NCBI RefSeq assembly: GCF_018614525.1
Contig: NZ_JAGGOL010000042.1
Span: 1-56,708, forward strand
Source: Streptomyces sp. ISL-11
GTDB lineage: Bacteria > Actinomycetota > Actinomycetes > Streptomycetales > Streptomycetaceae
Length of the DNA stretch: 56,708 nt
Reading direction: 5' to 3'
In this document: positions 39,004 to 45,851 of the stretch, one piece after another
Position numbering within the stretch: the stretch's first letter is position 1
How the letters are laid out: every line of letters begins with the position of its first letter
The notes under the pieces: generated by a model
The model's input: the letters and a program-made list of their open reading frames with translations, nothing else
The model's database searches: none
What the model was told of the DNA's origin: nothing
Position numbers and translations under genes: made by a program

Positions 39004-39536
39004 CTAGCCGGCGGAGCAGCGATCGACGAGGTGTTCGGTGGGCCGACTCAGGAGCACCAGAGAGGTCATAAGTAGGGCTGATGAGGCCCCGATCAGCTGA
39101 AACCTTGCCCTCACGCGGCCTTGATCTTCCTGATACGCCTTGATGCGAGTATCCATGATCTCAAGCGTGGCGTCTTCGACGTCCCACGTAATGTAGCCCC
39201 GCAGAGTCATGGGGTCGAGTGTCGATGATGCCTGGGGCCACAAAGCCCCCAGAGCTCCGGCTAGGGCAGCGGCTGAGGCTGTGGCCAGTGCCGCAAGCTG
39301 TAGGTTTGAATGACCTTGCTCATTACGAATGATGAGGCCGACCAGCCCACCAGAGAAGCCGATGAGAGCCCCCCTCTTGTGTCCAACTGTGCGGCTCGCT
39401 CCTGTTGGACCTTGCGGTCCAGGTGGAATTCGCCCAGAGCAAAGTCGAGCGCTGGATACTCAGCAAGCGGCACGGCCTCCGCATGGTGGTTCTCTGCGTG
39501 CGGAGGCTCTGGTCCGTCCTCTCCAGGGCTGCTCAT
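39004..39536 (-). pseudogene. Frameshifted two-helix membrane protein gene
   Basis: The 5' part (39536 down to about 39375) reads MSSPGEDGPEP...FHLDRKVQQERAAQLDTRGG. Beyond a six-C run on the plus strand (39369-39374) the meaningful frame is the -1 frame: ALIGFSGGLVGLIIRNEQ, a second hydrophobic stretch LAALATASAAALAGALGALW, then DVEDATLEIMDTRIKAYQEDQ and a last helix ending at 39004. One extra G in the tract would restore a protein of about 177 aa. In the given sequence the first frame stops at 39261. True mutation, sequencing error or programmed -1 slip are all possible. An AGGA site precedes the ATG. Confidence 0.7.
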
Positions 39537-39628
39537 AGGTCAATCCTGGGCAATAGGCCCCTGCACAGCACGCCTTGCTAGCCCAGACGAGCGCGGCCGT
39601 GTGGCGATCAAAGGTCGAGAAACGGAAC

Positions 39629-39666
39629 GTCGGCCGTGCCTTCCGCGAGGGAAGAACACGGCCGAC
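39629..39666 (-). terminator. Hairpin downstream of glnA
   Basis: Outer arms GTCGGCCGTG / CACGGCCGAC with inner CTTCC / GGAAG around loop GCGAG form about 15 pairs. Probably the glnA terminator; it also borders the accessory segment. Confidence 0.65.
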
Positions 39667-39683
39667 GGCCCACAGACGGCCCA
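39664..39683 (+). repeat. 20-base direct repeat, right copy
   Basis: GACGGCCCACAGACGGCCCA, one mismatch to 37357-37376. Confidence 0.55.
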
Positions 39684-39717
39684 AGCGAGCAGAAACCCGC
39701 TCTGACCTGCGATGTTC

Positions 39718-41127
39718 TTAGATGTCGAAGTACATCTCGAACTCGTGCGGGTGCGGCCGCAGCTGGATCGGGGCGATTTCCTGGGTGCGCTTGTAGTCGA
39801 TCCAGGTCTCGATCAGGTCGGACGTGAAGACGCCGCCCGCCTGGAGGTACTCGTTGTCGGCCTCAAGGGCTTCGAGGACCGCCGGGAGGGAGGTGGGGAC
39901 CTGGGGGACGCCCGCGTGCTCGTCGGGGGCGAGCTCGTAGAGGTCCTTGTCGATCGGCTCGGCCGGCTCGATCTTGTTCTTGACGCCGTCGAGGCCGGCC
40001 AGGAGGAGGGCCGAGAAGGCGAGGTAGGGGTTCGAGGACGGGTCCGGGGCGCGGAACTCGACGCGCTTGGCCTTCGGGTTGGAGCCCGTGATCGGGATGC
40101 GCATCGCGGCGGAGCGGTTGCGCTGGGAGTAGACCAGGTTGACCGGGGCCTCGAAGCCGGGGACCAGGCGGTGGTAGGAGTTCACCGTCGGGTTGGTGAA
40201 GGCCAGCAGCGACGGGGCGTGCTTGAGGATGCCGCCGATGTAGTAGCGGGCGGTGTCGGAGAGGCCCGCGTAGCCCTGCTCGTCGTAGAAGAGGGGCTCG
40301 CCGCCGGTCCACAGGGACTGGTGGACGTGCATGCCCGAGCCGTTGTCGCCGAAGATCGGCTTCGGCATGAAGGTCGCGGTCTTGCCGTTGCGCCAGGCGA
40401 CGTTCTTCACGATGTACTTGAAGAGCATCAGGTCGTCGGCCGCGGCCAGCAGCGTGTTGAACTTGTAGTTGATCTCCGCCTGGCCGGCCGTGCCGACCTC
40501 GTGGTGCTGGCGCTCGACCTGGAGACCGGCGGCGTCCAGCTCCAGGGAGATCTCGGCACGCAGGTCGGCGAAGTGGTCGACCGGCGGGGCCGGGAAGTAA
40601 CCGCCCTTGTAGCGGACCTTGTAGCCGCGGTTGTTCTCGACCGCACCGGTGTTCCAGGCGCCGGCCTCGGAGTCGATGTGGTAGAAGGACTCGTTCGCGG
40701 CGGTGTTGAAGCGCACGTTGTCGAAGACGTAGAACTCGGCCTCGGGGCCGAAGTACGCGGTGTCCGCGATGCCGGTGGAGGCGAGGTACGCCTCGGCCTT
40801 CTTGGCGATGTTGCGCGGGTCGCGGCTGTACTGCTCGCCCGTGATCGGGTCGTGGATAAAGAAGTTGATGTTGAGCGTCTTGTCCTTGCGGAACGGGTCG
40901 ACGCGTGCCGTCGACAGGTCCGCGCGCAGCGCCATGTCGGACTCGTGGATGGCCTGGAAACCGCGGATCGACGAGCCGTCGAACGCGAGCTCCTCGGCCG
41001 GGTCGAACGCCGCCGCCGGAATCGTGAAGTGCTGCATCACGCCAGGCAGGTCGCAGAAGCGGACATCGACGAACTTGACGTCCTCGTCCGCGATGAACTT
41101 CTTGGCGTCGTCGCCGTTCTGGAACAT
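39718..41127 (-). CDS. glnA: Glutamine synthetase, type I (beta)
   Basis: Makes glutamine from glutamate, ammonia and ATP; main ammonium-assimilating enzyme, cytosolic dodecamer. Length 469 aa. Motifs are [10 protein letters not shown] (substrate site), [36 protein letters not shown] (nucleotide site) and NRSAAMRIP. The adenylylation Tyr is residue 397 in DLYELAPDE, the same number as in E. coli, so control by GlnE is expected. ATG 41127 has GGAGGAG five bases upstream; an in-frame ATG 27 codons earlier reads through the leader repeats and is not used. Confidence 0.97.
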   Translation of the reverse strand: MFQNGDDAKKFIADEDVKFVDVRFCDLPGVMQHFTIPAAAFDPAEELAFDGSSIRGFQAIHESDMALRADLSTARVDPFRKDKTLNINFFIHDPITGEQYSRDPRNIAKKAEAYLASTGIADTAYFGPEAEFYVFDNVRFNTAANESFYHIDSEAGAWNTGAVENNRGYKVRYKGGYFPAPPVDHFADLRAEISLELDAAGLQVERQHHEVGTAGQAEINYKFNTLLAAADDLMLFKYIVKNVAWRNGKTATFMPKPIFGDNGSGMHVHQSLWTGGEPLFYDEQGYAGLSDTARYYIGGILKHAPSLLAFTNPTVNSYHRLVPGFEAPVNLVYSQRNRSAAMRIPITGSNPKAKRVEFRAPDPSSNPYLAFSALLLAGLDGVKNKIEPAEPIDKDLYELAPDEHAGVPQVPTSLPAVLEALEADNEYLQAGGVFTSDLIETWIDYKRTQEIAPIQLRPHPHEFEMYFDI

Positions 41128-41180
41128 CCAACTCCTCCTAGCCCGGCCGTGAGCGGTCGGGGTTGCTTCGGTGGCGCTGT

Positions 41181-41225
41181 CCATGTGCGGGGCCATATGC
41201 GGGTCCATATGGGATCCATACGCTG
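41181..41225. repeat. Four imperfect 10-12 base tandem repeats in the glnA leader
   Basis: CCATGTGCGGGG, CCATATGCGGGT, CCATATGGGAT and CCATACGCTG run head to tail about 55-100 bases upstream of the glnA ATG. Each carries a near-palindromic CATATG-like word. Possibly a binding site or an RNA feature; unassigned. Confidence 0.6.
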
Positions 41226-41257
41226 TGGGGCGCTGGGGCCGACCCTAGAGAGACGGG

Positions 41258-41295
41258 ATTTCCCAAGCATGACCCATTTGTTTCGCCGAGGTTAA
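41258..41295 (-). promoter_or_regulatory. GlnR operator upstream of glnA
   Basis: On the minus strand TTAAC-N6-GAAAC-N6-GTCAT-N6-GAAAT fits the Streptomyces GlnR box gTnAc-N6-GaAAc repeated twice, with all three spacers exactly six bases. The box ends 130 bases upstream of the glnA ATG. A possible -10 TAGGGT lies at 41242-41247. GlnR activates glnA under nitrogen limitation in S. coelicolor; the same control is inferred here. Confidence 0.75.
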
Positions 41296-41380
41296 CCGGG
41301 GCGCGGCCCGCATCGGGCCGAAACGCCGTGGGCCCGACCCGGGCCATAGGGAACGTATGCGGTCGCAGTACCGTGGACGG

Positions 41381-41848
41381 GTGGACAACAGGCAAGCAAT
41401 CGGCTCATGGCTCTCCGGCCCGCGCGCGGCCGCCGAGGAGATGGGCGTCGACTTCGGGTACCGGGGTGAGCGCCTCGGGCTGCCGGAGAGCGGGCCGGGC
41501 TCGGTCGCGCCGCTCGGGCGGCGCTTCGGTGCGGTCTTCATCGACTGGGCGCTGTGCATGCTCATCGCCTACGCCCTTCTGGCGGACGGCAAGCCCCAGC
41601 AGGCGGGCAACTGGGCCCTGCTGATCTTCTTCGTACTCAGTGTGATCACCGTCGGTACGGTCGGCTGCACGCCCGGGAAGCGCCTCCTCGGCCTGCGGGT
41701 CGTCGGTGAGGGCGGCAGGCGGCTCACGCTGCCGCGCGTCCTACTGCGCAGCGTACTCCTGGTGGTCGTCATCCCCGCCGTCATCTGGGACCGCGACACC
41801 CGAGGGCTCCACGACAAGCTCGCCCGCGCCGTTCAGGTGCGGATCTGA
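41381..41848 (+). CDS. RDD family membrane protein
   Basis: A 155-aa protein with two to three transmembrane segments of the RDD family (LGRRFGAVFIDWALCMLIAYALL with Arg and Asp, and GNWALLIFFVLSVITVGTVGCTPGKRLLGLRVV). Function unknown. I prefer GTG 41381 (VDNRQAIGSWLSGP), where the family usually begins; ATG 41357 adds eight residues and has its own AGGGA site, so the start is open. Divergent from glnA, so the GlnR box could touch both promoters. Confidence 0.85.
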   Translation: MDNRQAIGSWLSGPRAAAEEMGVDFGYRGERLGLPESGPGSVAPLGRRFGAVFIDWALCMLIAYALLADGKPQQAGNWALLIFFVLSVITVGTVGCTPGKRLLGLRVVGEGGRRLTLPRVLLRSVLLVVVIPAVIWDRDTRGLHDKLARAVQVRI

Positions 41849-41870
41849 GCCCCGCGACGTAAGCACGTAA

Positions 41871-41908
41871 GAGGGCGGGGCGGAACCTCTCGGTTCCGCC
41901 CCGCCCTC
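41871..41908. terminator. Perfect 17-bp hairpin after RDD gene
   Basis: Stem GAGGGCGGGGCGGAACC with loop TCTC. Before the element inserted it would have separated the convergent RDD and DUF4191 genes; it lies 18 bases from the displaced DUF4191 stop. Confidence 0.85.
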
Positions 41909-41925
41909 GTGTGGTCGTACGCGCC

Positions 41926-41970
41926 TCAGCGCCCCTTCGGCACCGGCATGTCCTTGGGTATCGGGCCCTT
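41926..41970 (-). pseudogene. Displaced original 3' end of the DUF4191 gene
   Basis: Read on the minus strand, 41970-41926 gives AAG GGC CCG ATA then codons for PKDMPVPKGR and TGA, the expected C-terminus of DUF4191 proteins. It has been cut off from the rest of the gene (44734-45369) by the integrated element. Joining it at AAGGG restores one uninterrupted frame, ...MSNMPIPKGPIPKDMPVPKGR. Confidence 0.85.
41966..41970. other. Attachment site core, left end of element
   Basis: CCCTT, also present at 44729-44733. Left of it is chromosome (DUF4191 tail), right of it element DNA (GCTCCTACAGTTCGC). Serine integrases exchange strands at a central dinucleotide inside such a short common core. Confidence 0.75.
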
Positions 41971-42686
41971 GCTCCTACAGTTCGCTGACCTGCGGAAACA
42001 TAAAACTTGGGATGTGTATGGCCGAGCCGACCCCTCTCGTGCGGCTGCACACGCAGCACCGCGCGGCCGAGTGAGTGTGGAAGAAAACGAGGCCCTCACC
42101 CTTCGGGGCGGAGCCTCGCGCGCTGTACTGCCTCTCGGTCCGTGATCAAGGAGCCTGCGATCAACGCCGTGATCCCGGGCTCAAGCACCTGCACCCGGAG
42201 GCAAGCGGCGCAGGGCGATGATGCCCCATAAAGCCGCACACTGGTTCTATTCATCCCGCCGATGACGCGTTCAGGTCAGCCACTGTGGGGCTGTACCTCG
42301 TGGAGTGTTTCTCCGGGTGCCCGCGCGTCCTCGCGAACTCGCGGTGAAGGAAATGCGGCCGGGCGGGTTCGCCTTGGAAGGCGATGCCGAGCCTGAAGAC
42401 CGAAGTGCTGACCGACTCTAAGCAGCCCAACGCATTGAACCCGGACGGCGGAAAGCCGATGGGACCTCGGTCGGTTGCTGGCATGAACCCAACAGGGAAA
42501 GCGCCAGCCCAAGTTGGCACCCAACCACGTGTGACTTGGAATGCTACCGGGCCGCCTAGCCGCACACCGTCGAATGCTGGAGATTCTGTTTGCGCCCCGC
42601 CTCGACGGCGTAATGTCGCATGATCGCATGGGTGACCCCGGCGGTGCGCCAACACCCCGGGGTCTGGCCAGTCTTGGAGGACTGAC
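41971..42686. other. Left part of the element, no firm gene
   Basis: 716 bases. A 79-codon frame at 42384-42623 is possible. TAATGT at 42611-42616 with TTGCGC 15 bases upstream could serve the integrase. Nothing else recognisable. Confidence 0.5.
42384..42623 (+). CDS. Possible small ORF in the element
   Basis: Would encode 79 residues (MPSLKTEVLTDSKQPNALNP...), Pro/Asn-rich, no family recognised. GGAAGG is only two bases before the ATG, which is too close. Its composition matches the integrase gene, but coding is not shown. An excisionase-like role would be a guess. Confidence 0.22.
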   Translation: MPSLKTEVLTDSKQPNALNPDGGKPMGPRSVAGMNPTGKAPAQVGTQPRVTWNATGPPSRTPSNAGDSVCAPPRRRNVA

Positions 42687-44312
42687 ATGAGTAAGCCTGT
42701 CACATCCGCGATCGACATCACAGCTCGGGCTCTGACCCTGACCCTCACGCTGAGGGCAGTGGATTACCTGCGGGTATCCACCGAGGATCAGACCAAGGGC
42801 TACGGCATCGCGTACACCGGCAAGAGGACTGCGGCGCACATCACCGGCAAGGGCTGGACCCACGTCGACACCTTCAAGGACGAGGGCGAATCCGGCACGC
42901 TCCCCTGGCAGGAGCGCGAAGGCGCCACCAAGATCATGGCCCTTGCCGTACAGACCCCACGCCCGTTCGACGTCGTCGTGGTCTACGAGACCCGAGCCAT
43001 CGGTCGCAAGAACCGAGTGTTCTGGGAATGGGTCTGGAAGCTGCAAGACCTCAAGATCTTCGTCGCCGTCGTTGATGAAGACATCGACAACACGACCGAA
43101 GACGGCGAAGCCCGGATGCGCGAGAAGGCCAATGAAGCCTTCAAGGAGCTTGCTCGCATCCGCAAGCGGACCCAGGGCGGGATCCAGGAGAAGGCAGAGA
43201 TGGGCGGCTTCCCCGGAGGGCAGGCCCGCTATGGCTACCGCATTGAGAACCGAGGGAAGAAGGGCGAGCAGCGCCTCGTCATCGACGACTGCGACGGCGG
43301 CGAGACCTGCACTCGCACCGACCCGTGCACCACCATGCACGAAGCGCCGGTCCTTCGCGCGGCCCGAAACATCGCCGTCCGGGTGAAGGGCAACTGGCGC
43401 AAAGTTGCCCTCCACCTCAATGCTGAAAGCTTCGTCACCCGGTCCGGCAGGCCCTGGAGCATGGCCAACATCCGTTCCCGCCTGACGGACGAGAACCTGC
43501 TGAGCGCCCAGTACATCTTCCGCAACCCCAAGAACGCGCAGCTACGGCCTGACGGAACCCCCGTCTGGGGCGAATCCACGATCATCAAGCTGGACCCGAT
43601 CTTCACCGTAGAAGAGGTCGCAGAGCTACGACGTGCCACGGTGAAGGCCGGCCGTGGCCCTGCTTCAGCGGGACGCATCTACACGCTGTCTGGCCGCATC
43701 AAGAGCCTCTGCGGCAAGCACTACGTCGGAAGCGGGCCGGCCAAGGAAGCACCCCACTACGTGTGTACGGGCAAGAGAGAAGCCTACGCGGGAGCACCCA
43801 CCTGCTCCTGCTCGCAGCTCGACGCCAAGGGCGTCGAAGCATGGGCCTGGGAAAACGTCTGCGACCTCTTGGGAGACACCGCGAAGCTCAAGGCCATGGC
43901 GGCCGAGTGGGTAGGCCACGCGGGCGGGCAGAAGGTGGACTACGCGTCCCGGCTGGCCGAGCTCGACCAGAAGATCGCCGAGCAGAACGACACGGTCGAC
44001 ATCATGATGGCTGTCGCTGCGAAGAAGGCAACGCGTCGAGGGCTCTCCCCGAAGGACGCGGAGGCCGCCGTCGCCAAGGCGATCAAGCCGCTAGAGGATG
44101 AGCTCGACGAGTTGGAGAAGGCCCGGTCGGAAGTTGAGGCATGGCAGCAAGAGGTAGAGCGGGCGGACCAGCGGGCCAAGGACCTTCAGGCTCTGGCACA
44201 GATGGCCCACAAGCGGCTCGAAGATCTATCTGCTGAGCAGCGGGAAGAGTTCCTTGGGCTTCTCAACATCAAGATCGAGCTGACCGGGCCACCGCCCCCC
44301 ATGCACCGTTGA
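42687..44312 (+). CDS. int: Large serine recombinase (integrase)
   Basis: A 541-aa site-specific integrase. The resolvase-type catalytic domain has nucleophile Ser31 (AVDYLRVSTEDQTKGYG) and the Arg-rich segment YETRAIGRKN; the recombinase domain follows (GGFPGGQARYGYRIE), then a zinc-ribbon region (SLCGKHYVG...HYVCTGK...CSCSQLD) and a long coiled coil (about residues 425-525) that controls integration versus excision. The first zinc pair looks atypical (one Cys, then Lys-His). GGAGG is six to seven bases before ATG 42687. Codon bias is slightly weaker than in core genes. Confidence 0.95.
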   Translation: MSKPVTSAIDITARALTLTLTLRAVDYLRVSTEDQTKGYGIAYTGKRTAAHITGKGWTHVDTFKDEGESGTLPWQEREGATKIMALAVQTPRPFDVVVVYETRAIGRKNRVFWEWVWKLQDLKIFVAVVDEDIDNTTEDGEARMREKANEAFKELARIRKRTQGGIQEKAEMGGFPGGQARYGYRIENRGKKGEQRLVIDDCDGGETCTRTDPCTTMHEAPVLRAARNIAVRVKGNWRKVALHLNAESFVTRSGRPWSMANIRSRLTDENLLSAQYIFRNPKNAQLRPDGTPVWGESTIIKLDPIFTVEEVAELRRATVKAGRGPASAGRIYTLSGRIKSLCGKHYVGSGPAKEAPHYVCTGKREAYAGAPTCSCSQLDAKGVEAWAWENVCDLLGDTAKLKAMAAEWVGHAGGQKVDYASRLAELDQKIAEQNDTVDIMMAVAAKKATRRGLSPKDAEAAVAKAIKPLEDELDELEKARSEVEAWQQEVERADQRAKDLQALAQMAHKRLEDLSAEQREEFLGLLNIKIELTGPPPPMHR

Positions 44313-44390
44313 CTGGCGTGCCCGATCGGGAACTGGTTCCGCGCTAATGAGCGGCTGGTCCCGGAGCTCTGCGACCACGCATGGGATCTC

Positions 44391-44735
44391 GTGATGGAGG
44401 TGGAGAAGTTCCCCGGCGGGGGAGTCGTGCCCCGGCAGCAGGGAGGGCTGGCGCCCAGAACTGTGCTTGAAGCCTTCTTGAAGAAGGCCCGTACTGGAGC
44501 CGCGTGGCCGGCGTTGGATGCCGAGTACGGCTCTGCGGGCCTTACCGGGCACTGGAAGCGCTGGAGTGCATCAGGGCGCTGGGACCGCGTGTTGGGTGTT
44601 CTGGAGGGTCGTGGGGGTACTCCGGCGGCCCGGCTTCACCCTCTCCCGCCCATGCACATGACGGGAGAGGTGAGGCCGGGTGTCATCCTCGCGGCCTCTG
44701 ACCGCGAAGACCACGCCCGGGAACTGGCCCCTTAG
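44391..44735 (+). CDS. IS5-type transposase N-terminal (DUF4096-like) domain protein
   Basis: A 114-aa ORF in the same frame as the integrase and open from its stop. The residues LAPRTVLEAFLKKARTGAAWPALDAEYG and GHWKRWSASGRWDRVLGVLEG match the helical N-terminal domain of IS5-family transposases, but no DDE catalytic part follows. Its TAG stop (44733-44735) is completed by chromosomal bases at the attachment core; in the circular form the frame would run 34 more codons into the left end. It could be a truncated transposase or a captured DNA-binding accessory protein. Confidence 0.55.
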   Translation: MMEVEKFPGGGVVPRQQGGLAPRTVLEAFLKKARTGAAWPALDAEYGSAGLTGHWKRWSASGRWDRVLGVLEGRGGTPAARLHPLPPMHMTGEVRPGVILAASDREDHARELAP

Positions 44736-45369
44736 GGATGGGCATATTGCTCATCAGGTCGCCCAGCGCCCGCAGTCGGTCGTTGGCCGCCGTCACCTGG
44801 GCGCCCGGCAGCACGCGCGGGAGCTTGAGCAGGGTCGTGCGCAGCTTCCTGACCGGCACCTGGCCCTCGCCGTCGCCCACGACGATGTCGTGCACCGGCA
44901 CGTCCGCGACGATGCGCGCCATGCGCTTCTTCTCGGCCGCGAGCAGGGCCTTGACCCGGTTGGGGTTGCCCTCGCCGACGAGCACGATGCCGGCCTTGCC
45001 GACAGCCCGGTGCACGACGTCCTGGCTGCGGTTCATCGCCACCGCCGGTGTCGTCGTCCAGCCGCGGCCGACCTGGTCAAGGACCGCCGCGGCGGCTCCC
45101 GGCTGGCCTTCGAGCTGCCCGAAGGCGGCCCGCTCGGCGCGCTTGCCGAACACGATCGCCATCGCGAGGAAGGCCAGCAGGAAGCCCAGGATGCCCAGGT
45201 AGACCGGGTGGTCGATCCAGAAGCCGATCGCGAGGAGGACACCGAAGGTGACGATTCCCACAGTCGCGACGACAAGACCGACCTTCGAGTCGACCTTCTT
45301 GGTCATCTTGTAGGTCAGGGCGATCTGCTTCAGTCGCCCGGGGTTCTCGGATGTTTCCTTCCTCGCCAT
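44683..45369 (-). CDS. DUF4191 family membrane protein with element-derived C-terminus
   Basis: A 228-aa protein with two transmembrane helices near the N-terminus (VGLVVATVGIVTFGVLLAIGF and YLGILGFLLAFLAMAIVFGKR) and a cytoplasmic domain (KAGIVLVGEGNPNRVKALLAAEKKR). Function unknown; conserved beside lipA in Streptomyces. The native tail PIPKDMPVPKGR is replaced by PVPGRGLRGQRPRG from the inserted element, which happens to be similarly Pro/basic, so the protein may still work. Start ATG 45369; ribosome site weak. Confidence 0.88.
   Translation of the reverse strand: MARKETSENPGRLKQIALTYKMTKKVDSKVGLVVATVGIVTFGVLLAIGFWIDHPVYLGILGFLLAFLAMAIVFGKRAERAAFGQLEGQPGAAAAVLDQVGRGWTTTPAVAMNRSQDVVHRAVGKAGIVLVGEGNPNRVKALLAAEKKRMARIVADVPVHDIVVGDGEGQVPVRKLRTTLLKLPRVLPGAQVTAANDRLRALGDLMSNMPIPKGPVPGRGLRGQRPRG
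44729..44733. other. Attachment site core, right end of element
   Basis: CCCTT between element DNA (CCCGGGAACTGGC) and the body of the DUF4191 gene. Pairs with 41966-41970. Confidence 0.75.
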
Positions 45370-45379
45370 AGGGCGAAGT

Positions 45380-45628
45380 TTACGTCGCCCGCGGACCGGG
45401 GGCGGCCACGGCCTCCAGCACGTGCTGCGCCTCGCGCCGGTCCTTCGCCCGGCGCCGGTCCTCCAGCACCGCCGTCCAGGCGTTCCGGCGGGCGGTGCGC
45501 TGGCCACCGCGCATGATGAGCCCCTCCAGGGCCCGCAGGGCACCCGTGACGGACGGAGGCCGTACGGAGAGCGTGGTGGGCAGGGCGGAGGGCGGAGCGG
45601 AAGAGGCGCGAACCGGCGCGGCCTGCAT
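45380..45628 (-). CDS. Small conserved protein of unknown function
   Basis: An 82-aa protein, MQAAPVRASSAPPSALP then LEGLIMRGGQRTARRNAWTAVLEDRRRAKDRREAQHVLEA, with an Ala/Pro-rich start and a basic helical C-terminal half. It lies between DUF4191 and lipA as in other Streptomyces. ATG 45628 with GAGGGG upstream; an ATG at 45727 in frame would add 33 residues. Possibly co-transcribed with DUF4191, which starts 10 bases after its stop. Confidence 0.65.
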   Translation of the reverse strand: MQAAPVRASSAPPSALPTTLSVRPPSVTGALRALEGLIMRGGQRTARRNAWTAVLEDRRRAKDRREAQHVLEAVAAPGPRAT

Positions 45629-45780
45629 GTCGTGGTCCCCTCGGGAGCGGAAGTGGTGACAGGACAGCGGGGGGCTGGCGGTGCGGTGTGACCGATGTAC
45701 TGCTGCGGTGCGTGCTTCCATCGTCACTGAACGGTGTTACCAATGGATGACCTCTTGGTCAAACACCTATGAAACGTTGA

Positions 45781-45828
45781 CGCGGCCCGTACCGTGCCCG
45801 CCGTGAAGGCGGGCCGGTACGGGCCGCG
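45781..45828 (-). terminator. Terminator hairpin after lipA
   Basis: CGCGGCCCGTACCG and GCCCGCC pair with GGCGGGC and CGGTACGGGCCGCG: 21 pairs with one bulged T and loop GTGAA, 24 bases beyond the lipA stop. Confidence 0.85.
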
Positions 45829-45851
45829 TCGTAGGAATCCGGGACCGGGCC

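Larger units (their letters stand above)
41966..44733 (+). mobile_element. 2.76 kb serine-integrase element inserted in the DUF4191 gene
   Basis: Bounded by CCCTT at both ends. It carries a large serine integrase gene, an IS5-like N-terminal domain ORF, and about 720 bases with no firm gene. Insertion split the DUF4191 gene: its tail is at 41926-41970 and its body at 44734-45369. Reconstructed attB (plus strand) reads TATCGGG-CCCTT-AGGGATG, attP GAACTGGC-CCCTT-GCTCC. No replication, transfer or phage gene was found, so it is a minimal element, a relic, or mobilised in trans. Confidence 0.85.

Noticed and set aside
42276..43415. A 379-codon minus-strand frame opposite the integrase
   Set aside because: Antisense shadow of the integrase catalytic domain, with no ribosome site or recognisable domain.
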